DNA of 64,000 bases from Pseudomonadota bacterium (GCA_036141575.1 JAYZXF010000003.1:1-64000), one strand, 5' to 3'; counted from the stretch's first letter, positions 55,289 through 63,777 are shown. Numbers and translations: made by a program. The notes: generated from the letters alone by a model not told the origin.

Positions 55289-57724
55289 ATGAGTGAAAAA
55301 AGTCTAGACGGAAAAACAGTTCTTCCAATTTTGCCACTACGCAATATTGTCGTTTTCCCAAACATGATTGTTCCATTGTTTGTGGGTCGCGATAAGAGTG
55401 TTAAGGCCCTTGAAGAAGTAATGAACAGTGATAAGCAAATCCTGCTTGTGGCACAAAAAGACGAATCAGAAGACGATCCGGCGATTGAAGATTTTTACCG
55501 TATTGGTTGCCTTGGTAACGTTCTGCAAATGCTTAAACTGCCAGATGGCACAGTTAAGGTTCTTGTAGAAGGGGGCGTACGTGTTCGCTTTAAAGATGTT
55601 GAAGACACTGGCGACATGTTTGTGGCTCGTGCTGAAGAATTCAAAGAGCGCGAAGGTGCACCACAAGAGCTTGAAGCCCTTGTACGTGCCGTTGTGACTG
55701 AGTTTGAAGAGTACGTTAAGCTCAACAAAAAGATTCCACCTGAGGTTCTTGTCAGCCTTGCAGCGATTGATGAACCAACGCGCCTTGCAGATACAATTGC
55801 CTCTCACCTTAACCTTAAGATTTCTGAGAAGCAGGAACTTCTTGAGATGGATCTTGTTGATGACCGTCTTGAGAAACTTTACCAGCTTATGGAAAACGAG
55901 ATTGGTGTTCTCCAAGTCGAGAAGCGCATCCGTAACCGTGTGAAGCGCCAAATGGAGAAGACTCAGCGTGAGTACTACCTGAATGAGCAAATGAAAGCGA
56001 TTCAGAAAGAGCTTGGTGAAGAAGATGCCAGCGAAATGGAAGAATTCGAGAAGAAGATCCATGAAGTTGGTCTAAGTAAAGAAGCGAAAGAAAAAGCAGA
56101 GCAAGAGCTTAAGAAGCTACGTATGATGTCTCCGATGTCTGCTGAAGCGACAGTAAGCCGTAACTACCTTGATATCCTTCTTAACCTGCCATGGACGAAA
56201 AAGTCTAAGCTGAAGAAAGATCTTGTGAAGGCCACTGAAATCCTTGACGACGATCACTACGGTCTTGAAAAAGTTAAAGAGCGCATTGTTGAGCACCTAG
56301 CGGTACAGCAACGTGTGAAGAAACTTAAAGGTCCTATCCTTTGTCTTGTCGGCCCTCCAGGGGTTGGTAAAACATCTCTTGCAAAGTCTATTGCAAAGGC
56401 AACAGGCCGTGAGTACTACCGTATGGCACTTGGTGGTGTACGTGATGAAGCGGAAATCCGTGGTCACCGTCGTACATACATTGGTGCACTTCCAGGTAAG
56501 ATCATCCAAGGGATCCGCAAGTCGGGTACAAACAACCCACTGTTCCTATTCGATGAGATCGATAAGCTTGGTAACGACTTCCGTGGTGACCCATCTTCGG
56601 CACTACTTGAAGTACTTGACCCAGCTCAAAACACAACGTTTAACGACCACTACCTAGAGCTTGATTACGATCTCAGTGATGTTCTGTTCCTAACAACAGC
56701 AAACTCACTCGATATTCCACCAGCTCTACGTGACCGTATGGAAGTGATCCAGCTGTCTGGTTACACAGAAGATGAGAAGGTAGCCATTGCAACACGCCAC
56801 CTTATCCCACGTGCAATGAAGGACAACGGTATTAAGAAGGACGAAGTTACAATTAGCGAAGACGCTGTACGTGACGTTATTCGTTACTACACACGCGAAG
56901 CCGGTGTACGTAACCTAGAGCGCACAATGCAGGGCCTATGCCGTAAAGCTGTTAAGGATATCTTGACTGCTGAAAGCAAGGCTAAGAAGTCTAAGACTGC
57001 TAAGAAAGTTGCATCTATTAAGATCACACCTAAGAACCTTGAAAAATACCTTGGTATTAAGAAGTTCAGCTTCGGTATGGTTGAGAAATCAAACCAAGTG
57101 GGTGTTGTAACTGGTCTTGCATGGACGGCTGTAGGTGGTGACACTCTACCAATTGAAGCGGTTGTTCTAGATGGTAAGGGTAAAGTAACAACAACTGGTA
57201 AACTTGGTGATGTGATGACTGAGTCTATCTCTGCGGCAATGAGCTACGTGCGTCGTAGAGCAGGGGACTTCGGTATCGATGAGAACTTCTACCAGAAGAA
57301 CGACATCCACATCCACGTTCCAGATGGTGCCACGCCTAAAGATGGTCCATCAGCGGGTATCGCAATGGTAACATCTATTGTCTCTATCCTAACGGGTACG
57401 CCAGTACGCAAGGAAGTAGCAATGACGGGTGAAGTTTCACTTCGTGGACATGTGATGCCAATCGGTGGCTTGAAAGAGAAACTTCTAGCCGCTCACCGTG
57501 CAGGTATTACAAAGGCCATTATCCCAATGGAAAACAAGAAAGACCTAGAGGACATTCCAAAGAACGTTCTTGAAGGGATTGAGGTTGTTCCTGTGGAATA
57601 CATGGACGATGTTCTTAAGCACGCTCTAACAAAGATGCCATCGGCACCTAAGAAGAAGACGACTAAAAAAGCTGCGTCTTCTACTAAGTCCAAGTCAAAA
57701 GCGAAAGACGTGAGCGTACACTAA
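55289..57724 (+). CDS. lon: ATP-dependent protease La (Lon)
   Basis: 811 residues. N-terminal substrate domain (LPILPLRNIVVFPNMIVPLF), long coiled-coil linker (residues 195-270, KRQMEKTQREYYLNEQMKAI), AAA+ module with GPPGVGKTSLAKS and FLFDEIDKLG, and the protease domain with catalytic serine in DGPSAGIAM and lysine in GGLKEKLLAAHRAG. A lysine/serine-rich tail (KKKTTKKAASSTKSKSK) extends the usual C-terminus, as often in alphaproteobacteria. ATG 55289 is chosen: AAAGG is 9 bases upstream, whereas the in-frame ATG 55280 lies directly on it. clpX-lon-HU is a conserved order. Confidence 0.97.
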   Translation: MSEKSLDGKTVLPILPLRNIVVFPNMIVPLFVGRDKSVKALEEVMNSDKQILLVAQKDESEDDPAIEDFYRIGCLGNVLQMLKLPDGTVKVLVEGGVRVRFKDVEDTGDMFVARAEEFKEREGAPQELEALVRAVVTEFEEYVKLNKKIPPEVLVSLAAIDEPTRLADTIASHLNLKISEKQELLEMDLVDDRLEKLYQLMENEIGVLQVEKRIRNRVKRQMEKTQREYYLNEQMKAIQKELGEEDASEMEEFEKKIHEVGLSKEAKEKAEQELKKLRMMSPMSAEATVSRNYLDILLNLPWTKKSKLKKDLVKATEILDDDHYGLEKVKERIVEHLAVQQRVKKLKGPILCLVGPPGVGKTSLAKSIAKATGREYYRMALGGVRDEAEIRGHRRTYIGALPGKIIQGIRKSGTNNPLFLFDEIDKLGNDFRGDPSSALLEVLDPAQNTTFNDHYLELDYDLSDVLFLTTANSLDIPPALRDRMEVIQLSGYTEDEKVAIATRHLIPRAMKDNGIKKDEVTISEDAVRDVIRYYTREAGVRNLERTMQGLCRKAVKDILTAESKAKKSKTAKKVASIKITPKNLEKYLGIKKFSFGMVEKSNQVGVVTGLAWTAVGGDTLPIEAVVLDGKGKVTTTGKLGDVMTESISAAMSYVRRRAGDFGIDENFYQKNDIHIHVPDGATPKDGPSAGIAMVTSIVSILTGTPVRKEVAMTGEVSLRGHVMPIGGLKEKLLAAHRAGITKAIIPMENKKDLEDIPKNVLEGIEVVPVEYMDDVLKHALTKMPSAPKKKTTKKAASSTKSKSKAKDVSVH

Positions 57725-57741
57725 GCACGTACACACTTAAA

Positions 57742-57770
57742 AATCGCTACCTGAAAGGGTAGCGATTTTT
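57742..57770 (+). terminator. Terminator of lon
   Basis: AATCGCTACC (57742-57751), loop TGAAAG, GGTAGCGATT (57758-57767) and T-run; wrapped by outer arms ACACACTT and AAGTGTGT (57731-57738, 57787-57794). Confidence 0.92.
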
Positions 57771-58129
57771 TTATATGCCGCTTTAAAAGTGTGTCTTTTT
57801 TGTTAAAAATGGCTCAAACTTGCGGGTTTTGACGAATTATCATGCACAAAAATGCATATTTTTTGGGCAGTTTTTATTCCTCCCATATATTTGGACAACA
57901 TTATATTTCAATGACTTACACTACAGAGTTCAAATAACCCCTTATAAATCAAGCAAAAAAATGAAAATAAAAGTGAAAAATACGCTTGACGACCATAGGT
58001 GGAAACTCGTTAAATATAAGCATTCCAAGGGTTACAGCCCATTTGGAATCGGCGCTCTTTAAACAGTTCGAATAAGAATAATAAGTTTATAGAGCAAACT
58101 TAAATTAAATAAGTATTAAGGGTAGACTC
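57771..58129. other. Intergenic region between lon and the HU gene
   Basis: About 360 bases without a believable gene. Contents: a small ATGCA/TGCAT hairpin followed by T-run (57842-57863), an AT-rich stretch, the HU promoter candidate and a leader hairpin ATTCCAA-GGG...CCC-TTGGAAT (58022-58049). A frame of 80 codons exists at 57820-58062 but has no ribosome binding site and an amino-acid mix that does not look like a protein. Confidence 0.6.
57986..58015 (+). promoter_or_regulatory. Candidate promoter of the HU gene
   Basis: TTGACG (57986-57991), 18-base spacer, TTAAAT (58010-58015). The predicted transcript begins near the leader hairpin at 58022-58049. Confidence 0.45.
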
Positions 58130-58402
58130 GTGAACAAGAACGAACTTATCTCTGCAGTTGCTGATAGCGCTAGCATTACTAAAACAGACGCAGCTAAAGC
58201 TGTTGACGCTGTTTTCGACACAATTTCAACAAGCCTAAGCTCAGGCACAGAAGTACGCCTAACTGGTTTCGGTACTTTCACTGTGACTAGCCGTAAAGCG
58301 ACTACTGGCCGTAACCCACGTACTGGCGAAGCAATCCAAATTCCTGCTTCTAAGCTACCTAAGTTCCGTCCAGGAAAAACTCTTCGTGAGTCTGTAAACT
58401 AA
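58130..58402 (+). CDS. hup: DNA-binding protein HU
   Basis: 90 residues. Dimeric nucleoid protein. MNKNELISAVADSASITKTDAAKAVDAVF, the beta-arm with GFGTFTVTSRKATTGRNPRTGEAI and the C-terminal FRPGKTLRESVN are all standard. GTG start at 58130 with AAGGG 7 bases upstream. Follows clpX-lon, a conserved context. Long leader with a hairpin (58022-58049) suggests control at the mRNA level, but this is inference. Confidence 0.97.
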   Translation: MNKNELISAVADSASITKTDAAKAVDAVFDTISTSLSSGTEVRLTGFGTFTVTSRKATTGRNPRTGEAIQIPASKLPKFRPGKTLRESVN

Positions 58403-58422
58403 GTCGTTTACATTTTGTAGGG

Positions 58423-58444
58423 CCCTCGCACCTGCGAGGGTTTT
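58423..58444 (+). terminator. Terminator of the HU gene
   Basis: CCCTCGCA, CC, TGCGAGGG, TTTT; the 2-base loop would in practice open by one or more pairs. Confidence 0.9.
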
Positions 58445-58579
58445 ACTTTTTTATATAGGTATATCAAGCCTTAAAGAATAGGGGGCAAGAGTCTACAAAA
58501 CCCCAAATTCAAAAAAATGCAATTTTTGTAAAATTAAAGCTTGATATCCACTGAGAACTGAAGTAAAAACATTCTCACA

Positions 58580-58655
58580 GGGCGGTTAGCTCAGTTGGTA
58601 GAGCAACTCGTTTACACCGAGTAGGTCGGGAGTTCGAGCCTCTCACCGCCCACCA
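58580..58655 (+). tRNA. tRNA-Val (anticodon TAC)
   Basis: 76 bases with encoded CCA. Acceptor GGGCGGT/ACCGCCC perfect; D-arm TAGCTCAGTTGGTAGAGCA; anticodon stem ACTCG/CGAGT with loop TTTACAC (TAC); T-arm with GTTCGAGCC. Confidence 0.98.
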
Positions 58656-58664
58656 TTATTCTAG

Positions 58665-58690
58665 AAAAACCCGCTAATGCGGGTTTTTTA
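58665..58690 (+). terminator. Terminator of tRNA-Val
   Basis: AAAAACCCGC, TAAT loop, GCGGGTTTTTT. Confidence 0.92.
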
Positions 58691-58740
58691 TTTTCTACAT
58701 ATCAGCTAGTCTAATGCGACCAATATAAAGGATACGAATT

Positions 58741-59172
58741 ATGTTCAAAGAATATGTTGAAGAAATTACGCATTACCTATCCAATCTTGAACCGCATATT
58801 ATGCCGTACCAAGATATGGCGCATAACTGTTTAATCTTACTATTCGTCATACTTGGGTTCCTTTGCTTTTATCAAGTATCTTACCCATTTAAAATATCTA
58901 GAGTTAATTCAGACGAGGCAGGAAATTGGCTAGCTAAATACCCAAAAATCAAATCACAACTTTCTATGCCACTCGCTATTATGGGCATAATGATAGTACC
59001 TGCTATGTATGCCACCCCTGAAGAAAAGCAAGATATTTTTCTATTAGTTCTACTTATAGCAATGTTACCCCTATTGCTAGGGGGAGCTGTTCTTGGTTTT
59101 GTAGAGTTTATTAAATCTTACAAAAACTCAATCACTCGCTACCATGAGAAAAAAAGCTCAACTACAGAATAA
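58741..59172 (+). CDS. Hypothetical membrane protein
   Basis: 143 residues with three hydrophobic segments (NCLILLFVILGFLCFYQVSY, MPLAIMGIMIVPAMYA, IFLLVLLIAMLPLLLGGAVLGFV) and hydrophilic ends. No family recognised. It starts a two-gene unit: its TAA shares a base with the ATG of the endonuclease/exonuclease/phosphatase gene (TAATG). AAGGATACGAATT before the ATG contains an AAGGA ribosome binding site. Confidence 0.6.
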   Translation: MFKEYVEEITHYLSNLEPHIMPYQDMAHNCLILLFVILGFLCFYQVSYPFKISRVNSDEAGNWLAKYPKIKSQLSMPLAIMGIMIVPAMYATPEEKQDIFLLVLLIAMLPLLLGGAVLGFVEFIKSYKNSITRYHEKKSSTTE

Positions 59173-60110
59173 TGAAATACATATTCACCATTCCTGCACT
59201 TGTGTGCTTTGTGTTTCTTCTTAGTATTATTGCACCTGAGGCGCATTGGATGCTGGACAACGTATCTTCCTTCCTACCACAGGCAGCTCTCGGGGCGTTT
59301 TCTTGCGCGCTTATTGCGCCAGCCGTTAAAGCGTACGGGCCAGCAATTGTACTGGCGGGGTATGCCGGCATCTTTGGTTATGTAAGTTATAACGCGCACC
59401 CAGCAGAGCAGGGGAGCCTGACTGAGGATTACACAGTGCTACACTGGAATGCTCTCTACTTAAATAATGACCTCAGTGCCTTTGCAGAGCATGTAAGCGC
59501 CTCAGATCTTCCTGATTTGATACAGATCCAAGAGTTCTCACTGGCGCATATGCAAAGCGTAGAGAGCCTCACATCTCTTTACCCGCACTATAAGCTCTAC
59601 CCTGAGGCAACTGCCGCGAGCCAAGGCGCCGCCATCTTCAGTAAGCACCCTATAACAGAGCACACAGCCTTTGCTCTTGGTGAGAACGGTTATGAGTTTG
59701 TACTTAGCACGATCATCCAGAAAGAGGGAAGGGCGCCACTCGGTGTATTAAGCCTCCATACCAAGGCGCCTATTGATGAAAGCTGGATTCAGGCCCGCAA
59801 TACCTCTTTAAATGATATTATTCCACACTTAAAGAGCCTCAAAGGCAAAGCAGAGCATACTGTACTGCTTGGTGACCTGAATATTGCGCCATATTCCTCA
59901 GTGTTTAAAAGCTTCCTAAAAAATGCTGAGCTCAAAGCAACAACAGAGCTCTTCAATACTGAGACATGGCCAGCATACGCCCCAAGCTATATGCGCACAC
60001 AGATTGACCATATTCTCACCGGTGATAACGTTCAAACCTCTCTCAGCGTCCTTGAAGACAGCTTTGGTTCAGATCATTTACCAATTAAAGCAAGACTCAC
60101 GCTCAACTAG
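59172..60110 (+). CDS. Membrane-anchored endonuclease/exonuclease/phosphatase family protein
   Basis: 312 residues. Three N-terminal hydrophobic segments (IFTIPALVCFVFLLSIIA, ALGAFSCALIAPAV, IVLAGYAGIFGYVSY), then an EEP-type domain: VLHWNALYLNND, LIQIQEFSLAHM (catalytic Glu), TVLLGDLNIAPYSS (D-x-N), TQIDHILTGD and SFGSDHLPIKA (D-H). This layout resembles EEP proteins with a membrane-embedded N-terminus seen in many bacteria; the catalytic domain should lie in the periplasm. Substrate (lipid, phosphodiester or DNA) is unknown. Coupled to the upstream small membrane protein by a 1-base overlap. Confidence 0.83.
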   Translation: MKYIFTIPALVCFVFLLSIIAPEAHWMLDNVSSFLPQAALGAFSCALIAPAVKAYGPAIVLAGYAGIFGYVSYNAHPAEQGSLTEDYTVLHWNALYLNNDLSAFAEHVSASDLPDLIQIQEFSLAHMQSVESLTSLYPHYKLYPEATAASQGAAIFSKHPITEHTAFALGENGYEFVLSTIIQKEGRAPLGVLSLHTKAPIDESWIQARNTSLNDIIPHLKSLKGKAEHTVLLGDLNIAPYSSVFKSFLKNAELKATTELFNTETWPAYAPSYMRTQIDHILTGDNVQTSLSVLEDSFGSDHLPIKARLTLN

Positions 60111-60123
60111 GTACAATGCTTGC

Positions 60124-60159
60124 ATAAAAATATCCGCCCAATGAAAAGGATATTTTTAT
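60124..60159 (+). promoter_or_regulatory. Hairpin covering the ribosome binding site and start codon of the next gene
   Basis: ATAAAAATATCC (60124-60135) pairs perfectly with GGATATTTTTAT (60148-60159) across a 12-base loop. The right arm contains the AAGGA-type SD and the first bases of the ATG at 60158. It also resembles an intrinsic terminator (stem plus T5) for the upstream gene. Confidence 0.6.
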
Positions 60160-60859
60160 GGATATACACAGCATTCTCGAGTTCAGAAATAACAGCATTA
60201 GCCAAAAGACCAAAGCAGAGAGCGCCGCAAGCTCTGTGAGCTTTGCAGACATCATGAAGAACACGCAAAGCTCTGAAGCCATTCAACCTGCTGCAAGCAT
60301 CTCTTCAGCAGACCCAATCCTCAACACCAATAAAGGCTATATTGATGTAGATTTGGATGAATACTTCTCAAATGAGGCCCCAAAGCATGAGGGACCGCTC
60401 TCTATTGATGACCTACCACCACTTATGATGCCTTCAGCAGATAACATTCTTGCCATTTCTGAGCATGTTTCAGGCCGTTTTCAGCAGTTAATGAAGGAGT
60501 ATGGTATCCCTGAGGCTCCAGAAAAGATCACGTTTGATGGAGAAGGGCAGATGCAGATTCCTCTAGATTACCCATATAGCGACAAGTTGAGGCAAATGAT
60601 GGATGAGAATCCAGGGCTTGAGCGTGAGCTACAAACACTGAACGCACTGAGCAGCCATTACGCAGAGCTGAAGAAGCGTGAGCCATTCATTGAAGAAATG
60701 AGCAAAGCCAACTCACAAAAAGAGATCGATTTTATTATTCAGAAGTATCAACACCTTTTACATGATAACCACAGTTACTCTGTTATTGAACTTAACTTTA
60801 GTCCAGAAGGGACCGTACAAGTGATGGCAGATAACCAACCTTTAAATCTGTTTTCTTAA
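60158..60859 (+). CDS. Hypothetical soluble protein
   Basis: 233 residues, acidic; the first 60 residues are Ser/Ala/Gln-rich and likely disordered (FADIMKNTQSSEAIQPAASI), the rest is helical (HVSGRFQQLMKEYGIPEAPE, QTLNALSSHYAELKKREPF) with two short strands (KITFDGEGQMQIPLD and IELNFSPEGTVQVMAD). No family recognised. A disordered N-terminus with MDIHSILEF resembles the small unknown proteins that flank flagellar or secretion genes, but no such genes are close. Start codon is held in a hairpin; a second long hairpin follows the gene. Confidence 0.65.
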   Translation: MDIHSILEFRNNSISQKTKAESAASSVSFADIMKNTQSSEAIQPAASISSADPILNTNKGYIDVDLDEYFSNEAPKHEGPLSIDDLPPLMMPSADNILAISEHVSGRFQQLMKEYGIPEAPEKITFDGEGQMQIPLDYPYSDKLRQMMDENPGLERELQTLNALSSHYAELKKREPFIEEMSKANSQKEIDFIIQKYQHLLHDNHSYSVIELNFSPEGTVQVMADNQPLNLFS

Positions 60860-60891
60860 GATTTCTTTAAAAACACCCAAACCTATGTAAA

Positions 60892-60944
60892 ACGCTCTGT
60901 ATATTCGTATACAGGGCGTACACATTCGTATACAGGGCGTACAC
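60892..60944. repeat. UUCG hairpin with tandem 21-bp duplication
   Basis: ACGCTCTGTATA, TTCG, TATACAGGGCGT form a 12-bp stem with one G-T pair (60892-60919). The right half is then repeated: the unit ATTCGTATACAGGGCGTACAC occurs twice in tandem (60903-60923 and 60924-60944) without mismatch. The remaining intergenic DNA to 61094 is AT-rich, with nothing else recognised. Confidence 0.7.
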
Positions 60945-61094
60945 ATATTATATTCACATTAGCCATTTTACATAATATACATTATGCGCATATAGCACTA
61001 AGTTAGTAAACACCAACATGAAACGCACTTGTAGCTTGTTTGTCTTTTAAAAAGACCAATGATAAAATGCAAAAAATTATTTTAGGAAAAGATT

Positions 61095-61592
61095 TTGAAG
61101 TTAGATTTGGAAAAAGTTCTGGAAGGCCCTCCTGTCTTTGATGACAACAAGGAGTGCGTAAAGTACTTCAGGCACATACGCTGGCAAACTGCAATACGTG
61201 GCTTAAGGGTATTATTCTGGATCACCATTTCTTGGGCTGGGTTTTTGGTCATTTATCCTATGCTGCCTTCCCCTACACCATTTTTAAAAGCCTGTAAAGC
61301 TATTGCTATTATAACTGTTTGGAACGCAACTATCTCTTACATAGGATATATAGTGTTTTTTATTGCGCTGTGCCTACTCAATTGGAATAGAGCTGTTCAC
61401 GAAAATTTAAAATTGGATGACCATTTTCTATATGCGTCGCCTTCTCCTACAGGGAAATTAGGATCTCAGGATTATAGGTTTACGCAAGCCCATTTATACT
61501 TTGGAATAGTTTTGGGCTTGGCCGCGATACTCATATCCGCTTGGATTAACATCGCGACATTCTATACACTTGTTTTCGATAGCCTCGTGTAG
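61095..61592 (+). CDS. Hypothetical membrane protein, AT-rich
   Basis: 165 residues from a TTG start with AGGAAA upstream. Three hydrophobic segments (VLFWITISWAGFLVIYPML, AIIITVWNATISYIGYIVFF-like region, FGIVLGLAAILISAWINIATF) and a central charged loop (NWNRAVHENLKLDDHFLYASP). No family recognised. More A/T-rich in third positions than most genes of the window. No obvious partner; it lies after the tandem duplication. Confidence 0.55.
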   Translation: MKLDLEKVLEGPPVFDDNKECVKYFRHIRWQTAIRGLRVLFWITISWAGFLVIYPMLPSPTPFLKACKAIAIITVWNATISYIGYIVFFIALCLLNWNRAVHENLKLDDHFLYASPSPTGKLGSQDYRFTQAHLYFGIVLGLAAILISAWINIATFYTLVFDSLV

Positions 61593-61699
61593 ATACTTTT
61601 TTAAAGACTATGCATCAATGACACACAACTTAAGCCTACACCTTTATAAACGCTGAACTTTGGTTGCCAAAGGCTTATAAACATCGTATTGTTCTCCCC

Positions 61700-62239
61700 A
61701 TGGCTGATTATATTAAAAACTTTGACAACGATGATGACAAATACATCACTGGGCTTGCAGTGCAACCCCAGAAGTTTAACATTCTCCTCACACGTGATGG
61801 TGACGAGATTGATTTTGACTTTACACCAGCAACAGCTGAGCTGATTACGCGTTACGGGTACATTATGCCTGTTGATGCACGCTGCGATGATGACATTATT
61901 ATTGAAGAAGATGATATTTATGAGCGTCTGCGCCCTGTTCTTGGCAATGCGTTTACAGGTCAGCTTTCATACCATACACGCAAGCAAGTGATCATTTCAC
62001 TACATGACACAGCCATTCTTGGCTACCAGCGTCAAACAATCATTGACCCTCGTATTGGTAACGAGATCGCAGTATTCTGGGAAATTTACCTAGATCAACG
62101 CATCTTCACCCAGTGCGATGATGAAGAATGGCAGCTCCTTATGGCTGAAGTCATTGCTTCTGAAACAGTTGATAAAGACGCAGACCGCAAACTTGCTGAA
62201 GACATTAAAAACCGTCTTCTTGAGCAAGCAGAACTTTAA
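61700..62239 (+). CDS. Hypothetical acidic cytoplasmic protein
   Basis: 179 residues, strongly acidic (FDNDDDKYITG, CDDDIIIEEDDIYERLRP). Mixed alpha/beta look with QVIISLHDTAILGYQR and EIAVFWEIYLDQRIF. No family recognised and no membrane segment. ATG 61700 is preferred over the TTG at 61664. Codon use is like that of the conserved genes (CTT, ACA, GCA), so it is likely a resident gene. Confidence 0.62.
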   Translation: MADYIKNFDNDDDKYITGLAVQPQKFNILLTRDGDEIDFDFTPATAELITRYGYIMPVDARCDDDIIIEEDDIYERLRPVLGNAFTGQLSYHTRKQVIISLHDTAILGYQRQTIIDPRIGNEIAVFWEIYLDQRIFTQCDDEEWQLLMAEVIASETVDKDADRKLAEDIKNRLLEQAEL

Positions 62240-62390
62240 ACCTACTTTTTTACAACAGCCTCCCTGCCCCTTTGTCAGATAAAGGGTTCTTTAGGTATTT
62301 TGCTTCTTACTTTTACCTGTCAGATTTTCGCAACCTATGGTTTAATGTAAGTATACATAATACAACAGGGAAAAAATAAGGTTATAGGTT

Positions 62391-62792
62391 ATGCCAATCA
62401 TTACAGTGCATGGTAAAGAGAAAAATTATATTTTCAGTGTTGTTCCATATAGTTACGGTAACATGCCAGACTGGGGCGGCATCTATATTGCTGTCAACGC
62501 CTCAGAAAATGGCTTACGCATGGAAAACTGTATTGCGCTCGGCGGGTGCTCTAGCTTTAAAAAGTATCAAAATAAAATCCTAAGTTTTGTGAAAGACCGC
62601 TGTACCCATATCTACCTCATGCCTGAGTACGAAATGAAAGGCCGTGCTTTTGCCATTGCAGACCTGATTTCAGCACCAGCTTTCTCTGATGTTCCAAGGC
62701 AAATCCTTGAACAAGCCAATATCCCTGACGATATCAACTGGTATGATGAGGATGCTATTCAAACATTTGCAAATACCTCATCAAGTGAGTAA
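62391..62792 (+). CDS. Hypothetical cytoplasmic protein
   Basis: 133 residues. The pattern MPDWGGIYIAVNASENGLRM followed by CIALGGCSSFKKYQNKILSF suggests a compact alpha/beta fold; the aromatic N-terminal strands (YIFSVVPYSYGN) and the cysteine pair are notable. No family recognised. AAGTATACATAATAC upstream offers a TATACA -10 box like those of other single genes here. Its 3' end overlaps the convergent small membrane-protein gene by 34 bases. Confidence 0.6.
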   Translation: MPIITVHGKEKNYIFSVVPYSYGNMPDWGGIYIAVNASENGLRMENCIALGGCSSFKKYQNKILSFVKDRCTHIYLMPEYEMKGRAFAIADLISAPAFSDVPRQILEQANIPDDINWYDEDAIQTFANTSSSE

Positions 62793-62995
62793 CCACCCTC
62801 CTCTTCCAAAGGAAAACATAACGCATTGCTCATAAGGTAATCTGTAATCACAACAAACTCTACAGCCATGCTTATAAGCATGATCACGACAAATAAAATC
62901 AACACAGAAGCGCGACTTAACCTTATAAAGCGCTGTTTTTCAACACTGTGTAACTGAACAAGATAAGCAATCTTGTGCTCTCTATACCTGTCCAT
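62759..62995 (-). CDS. Small single-helix membrane protein
   Basis: 78 residues from ATG 62995, with GGGAGAG directly upstream. Basic N-terminal helix (MDRYREHKIAYLVQLHSVEK), one long hydrophobic segment (ASVLILFVVIMLISMAVEFVV), acidic C-terminus (PLEEEGGYSLDEVFANV). No family recognised. The charge pattern (basic side cytoplasmic) is that of a genuine type-II membrane protein, which supports it as a gene in spite of the 34-base overlap with its convergent neighbour. Confidence 0.5.
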   Translation of the reverse strand: MDRYREHKIAYLVQLHSVEKQRFIRLSRASVLILFVVIMLISMAVEFVVITDYLMSNALCFPLEEEGGYSLDEVFANV

Positions 62996-63146
62996 CTCTC
63001 TCCCAATCCTCAACTGTGCTTTAATAATAAAGCACTTATCCTGCCTTTATAAGCAGGTCTCTCATTTAACTTATGTGAGGTCGGGTCCACGATATGTGGT
63101 ACGCGCCATTTTACTTTGCAGCTTTTCAGCAACAGAGAAAAATATA

Positions 63147-63172
63147 GGGGCTGTTTCTTATAAAACAACCCC
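63147..63172 (-). terminator. Terminator of the YceI gene
   Basis: On the minus strand GGGG-T-TGTTT pairs with AAACA-G-CCCC around TATAAG, followed by TATATTTTT. The upstream region up to 62996 also holds two hairpins: GTGCTTTA-ATAA-TAAAGCAC (63016-63035) and CCTGC...GCAGG (63040-63057). Confidence 0.65.
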
Positions 63173-63212
63173 TTGTTGATATTTTATTGAAATAATCCCG
63201 TTAGAGTTGGAC

Positions 63213-63767
63213 TTACTTTTGTGCAAAAACATGCATTTTTATCACGATTTCATTATCCACCCACTCTAGTGTAGGGTCAGAGTTTTTCCCCATCCCAAAG
63301 TCCAAGCGCTTCAAGATCATCTCTGAATGAGACTTATAGCTCATCTCGTCAACTTTAGAGATCTTTGCATCAAAAGAAATCGGCTTTGTTACATCTCTTA
63401 GAGTGAGTTCACCTTCAATCTTATAAACATCACCTTCCACATGCTGCACAGAAGTACTCTTAAAAGTCCCCTCAGGCGTCTCGGCCACATTAAACCAGTC
63501 AGCAGTTGGCAATGTACCGTCATACATGGCATTACCTGTCTCTGCTGATTCTAGCTTAAATACAGCTGAAATATGGCTCGCTGTTGGATTCTCAAAATCA
63601 AAGTTTACGTCCGCTGTCCATTCGTTAAACATGCCAGAAAAATCATTGCCTGCATGCTTACCAGAAAACTGAACCTGACTCTTTTCATAATCCACAGTGT
63701 AGTGCTCAGCATGTACAAGCTGTGCGCTGCTTAAAAGTAACCCAAATGTAAATAGTGTAAGCTTCAT
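63213..63767 (-). CDS. YceI family periplasmic lipid-binding protein
   Basis: 184 residues with signal peptide (MKLTLFTFGLLLSSAQLVHA, cleavage before EHYTVD). YceI proteins form a beta barrel that binds isoprenoid chains. Typical: YTVDYEKSQVQFSGKHAGNDFSG in outline, TADVNFDFENPTAS, LPTADWFNVAETPEGTFKST and GELTLRDVTKPISFD. Together with the adjacent cytochrome b561 gene it forms a pair often found together in proteobacteria, perhaps for quinone-linked electron transfer. ATG 63767 is chosen (SD GGGGAG, 5 bases); ATG 63770 is equally possible. Confidence 0.93.
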   Translation of the reverse strand: MKLTLFTFGLLLSSAQLVHAEHYTVDYEKSQVQFSGKHAGNDFSGMFNEWTADVNFDFENPTASHISAVFKLESAETGNAMYDGTLPTADWFNVAETPEGTFKSTSVQHVEGDVYKIEGELTLRDVTKPISFDAKISKVDEMSYKSHSEMILKRLDFGMGKNSDPTLEWVDNEIVIKMHVFAQK

Positions 63768-63777
63768 CATCACTCCC

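Noticed and set aside
57820-58062. 80-codon frame between lon and the HU gene
   Set aside because: No ribosome binding site, odd composition, and it overlaps the likely HU promoter and leader hairpin.
60903-60944. CRISPR array
   Set aside because: Two directly adjoining 21-bp copies without spacers and no cas genes in the window; it is a tandem duplication.
62240-62390. A further copy of the long palindrome family, based on GATTTTCGCAACCTAT resembling part of element B
   Set aside because: There is no matching second arm, so the similarity is limited to one short block and may be chance.
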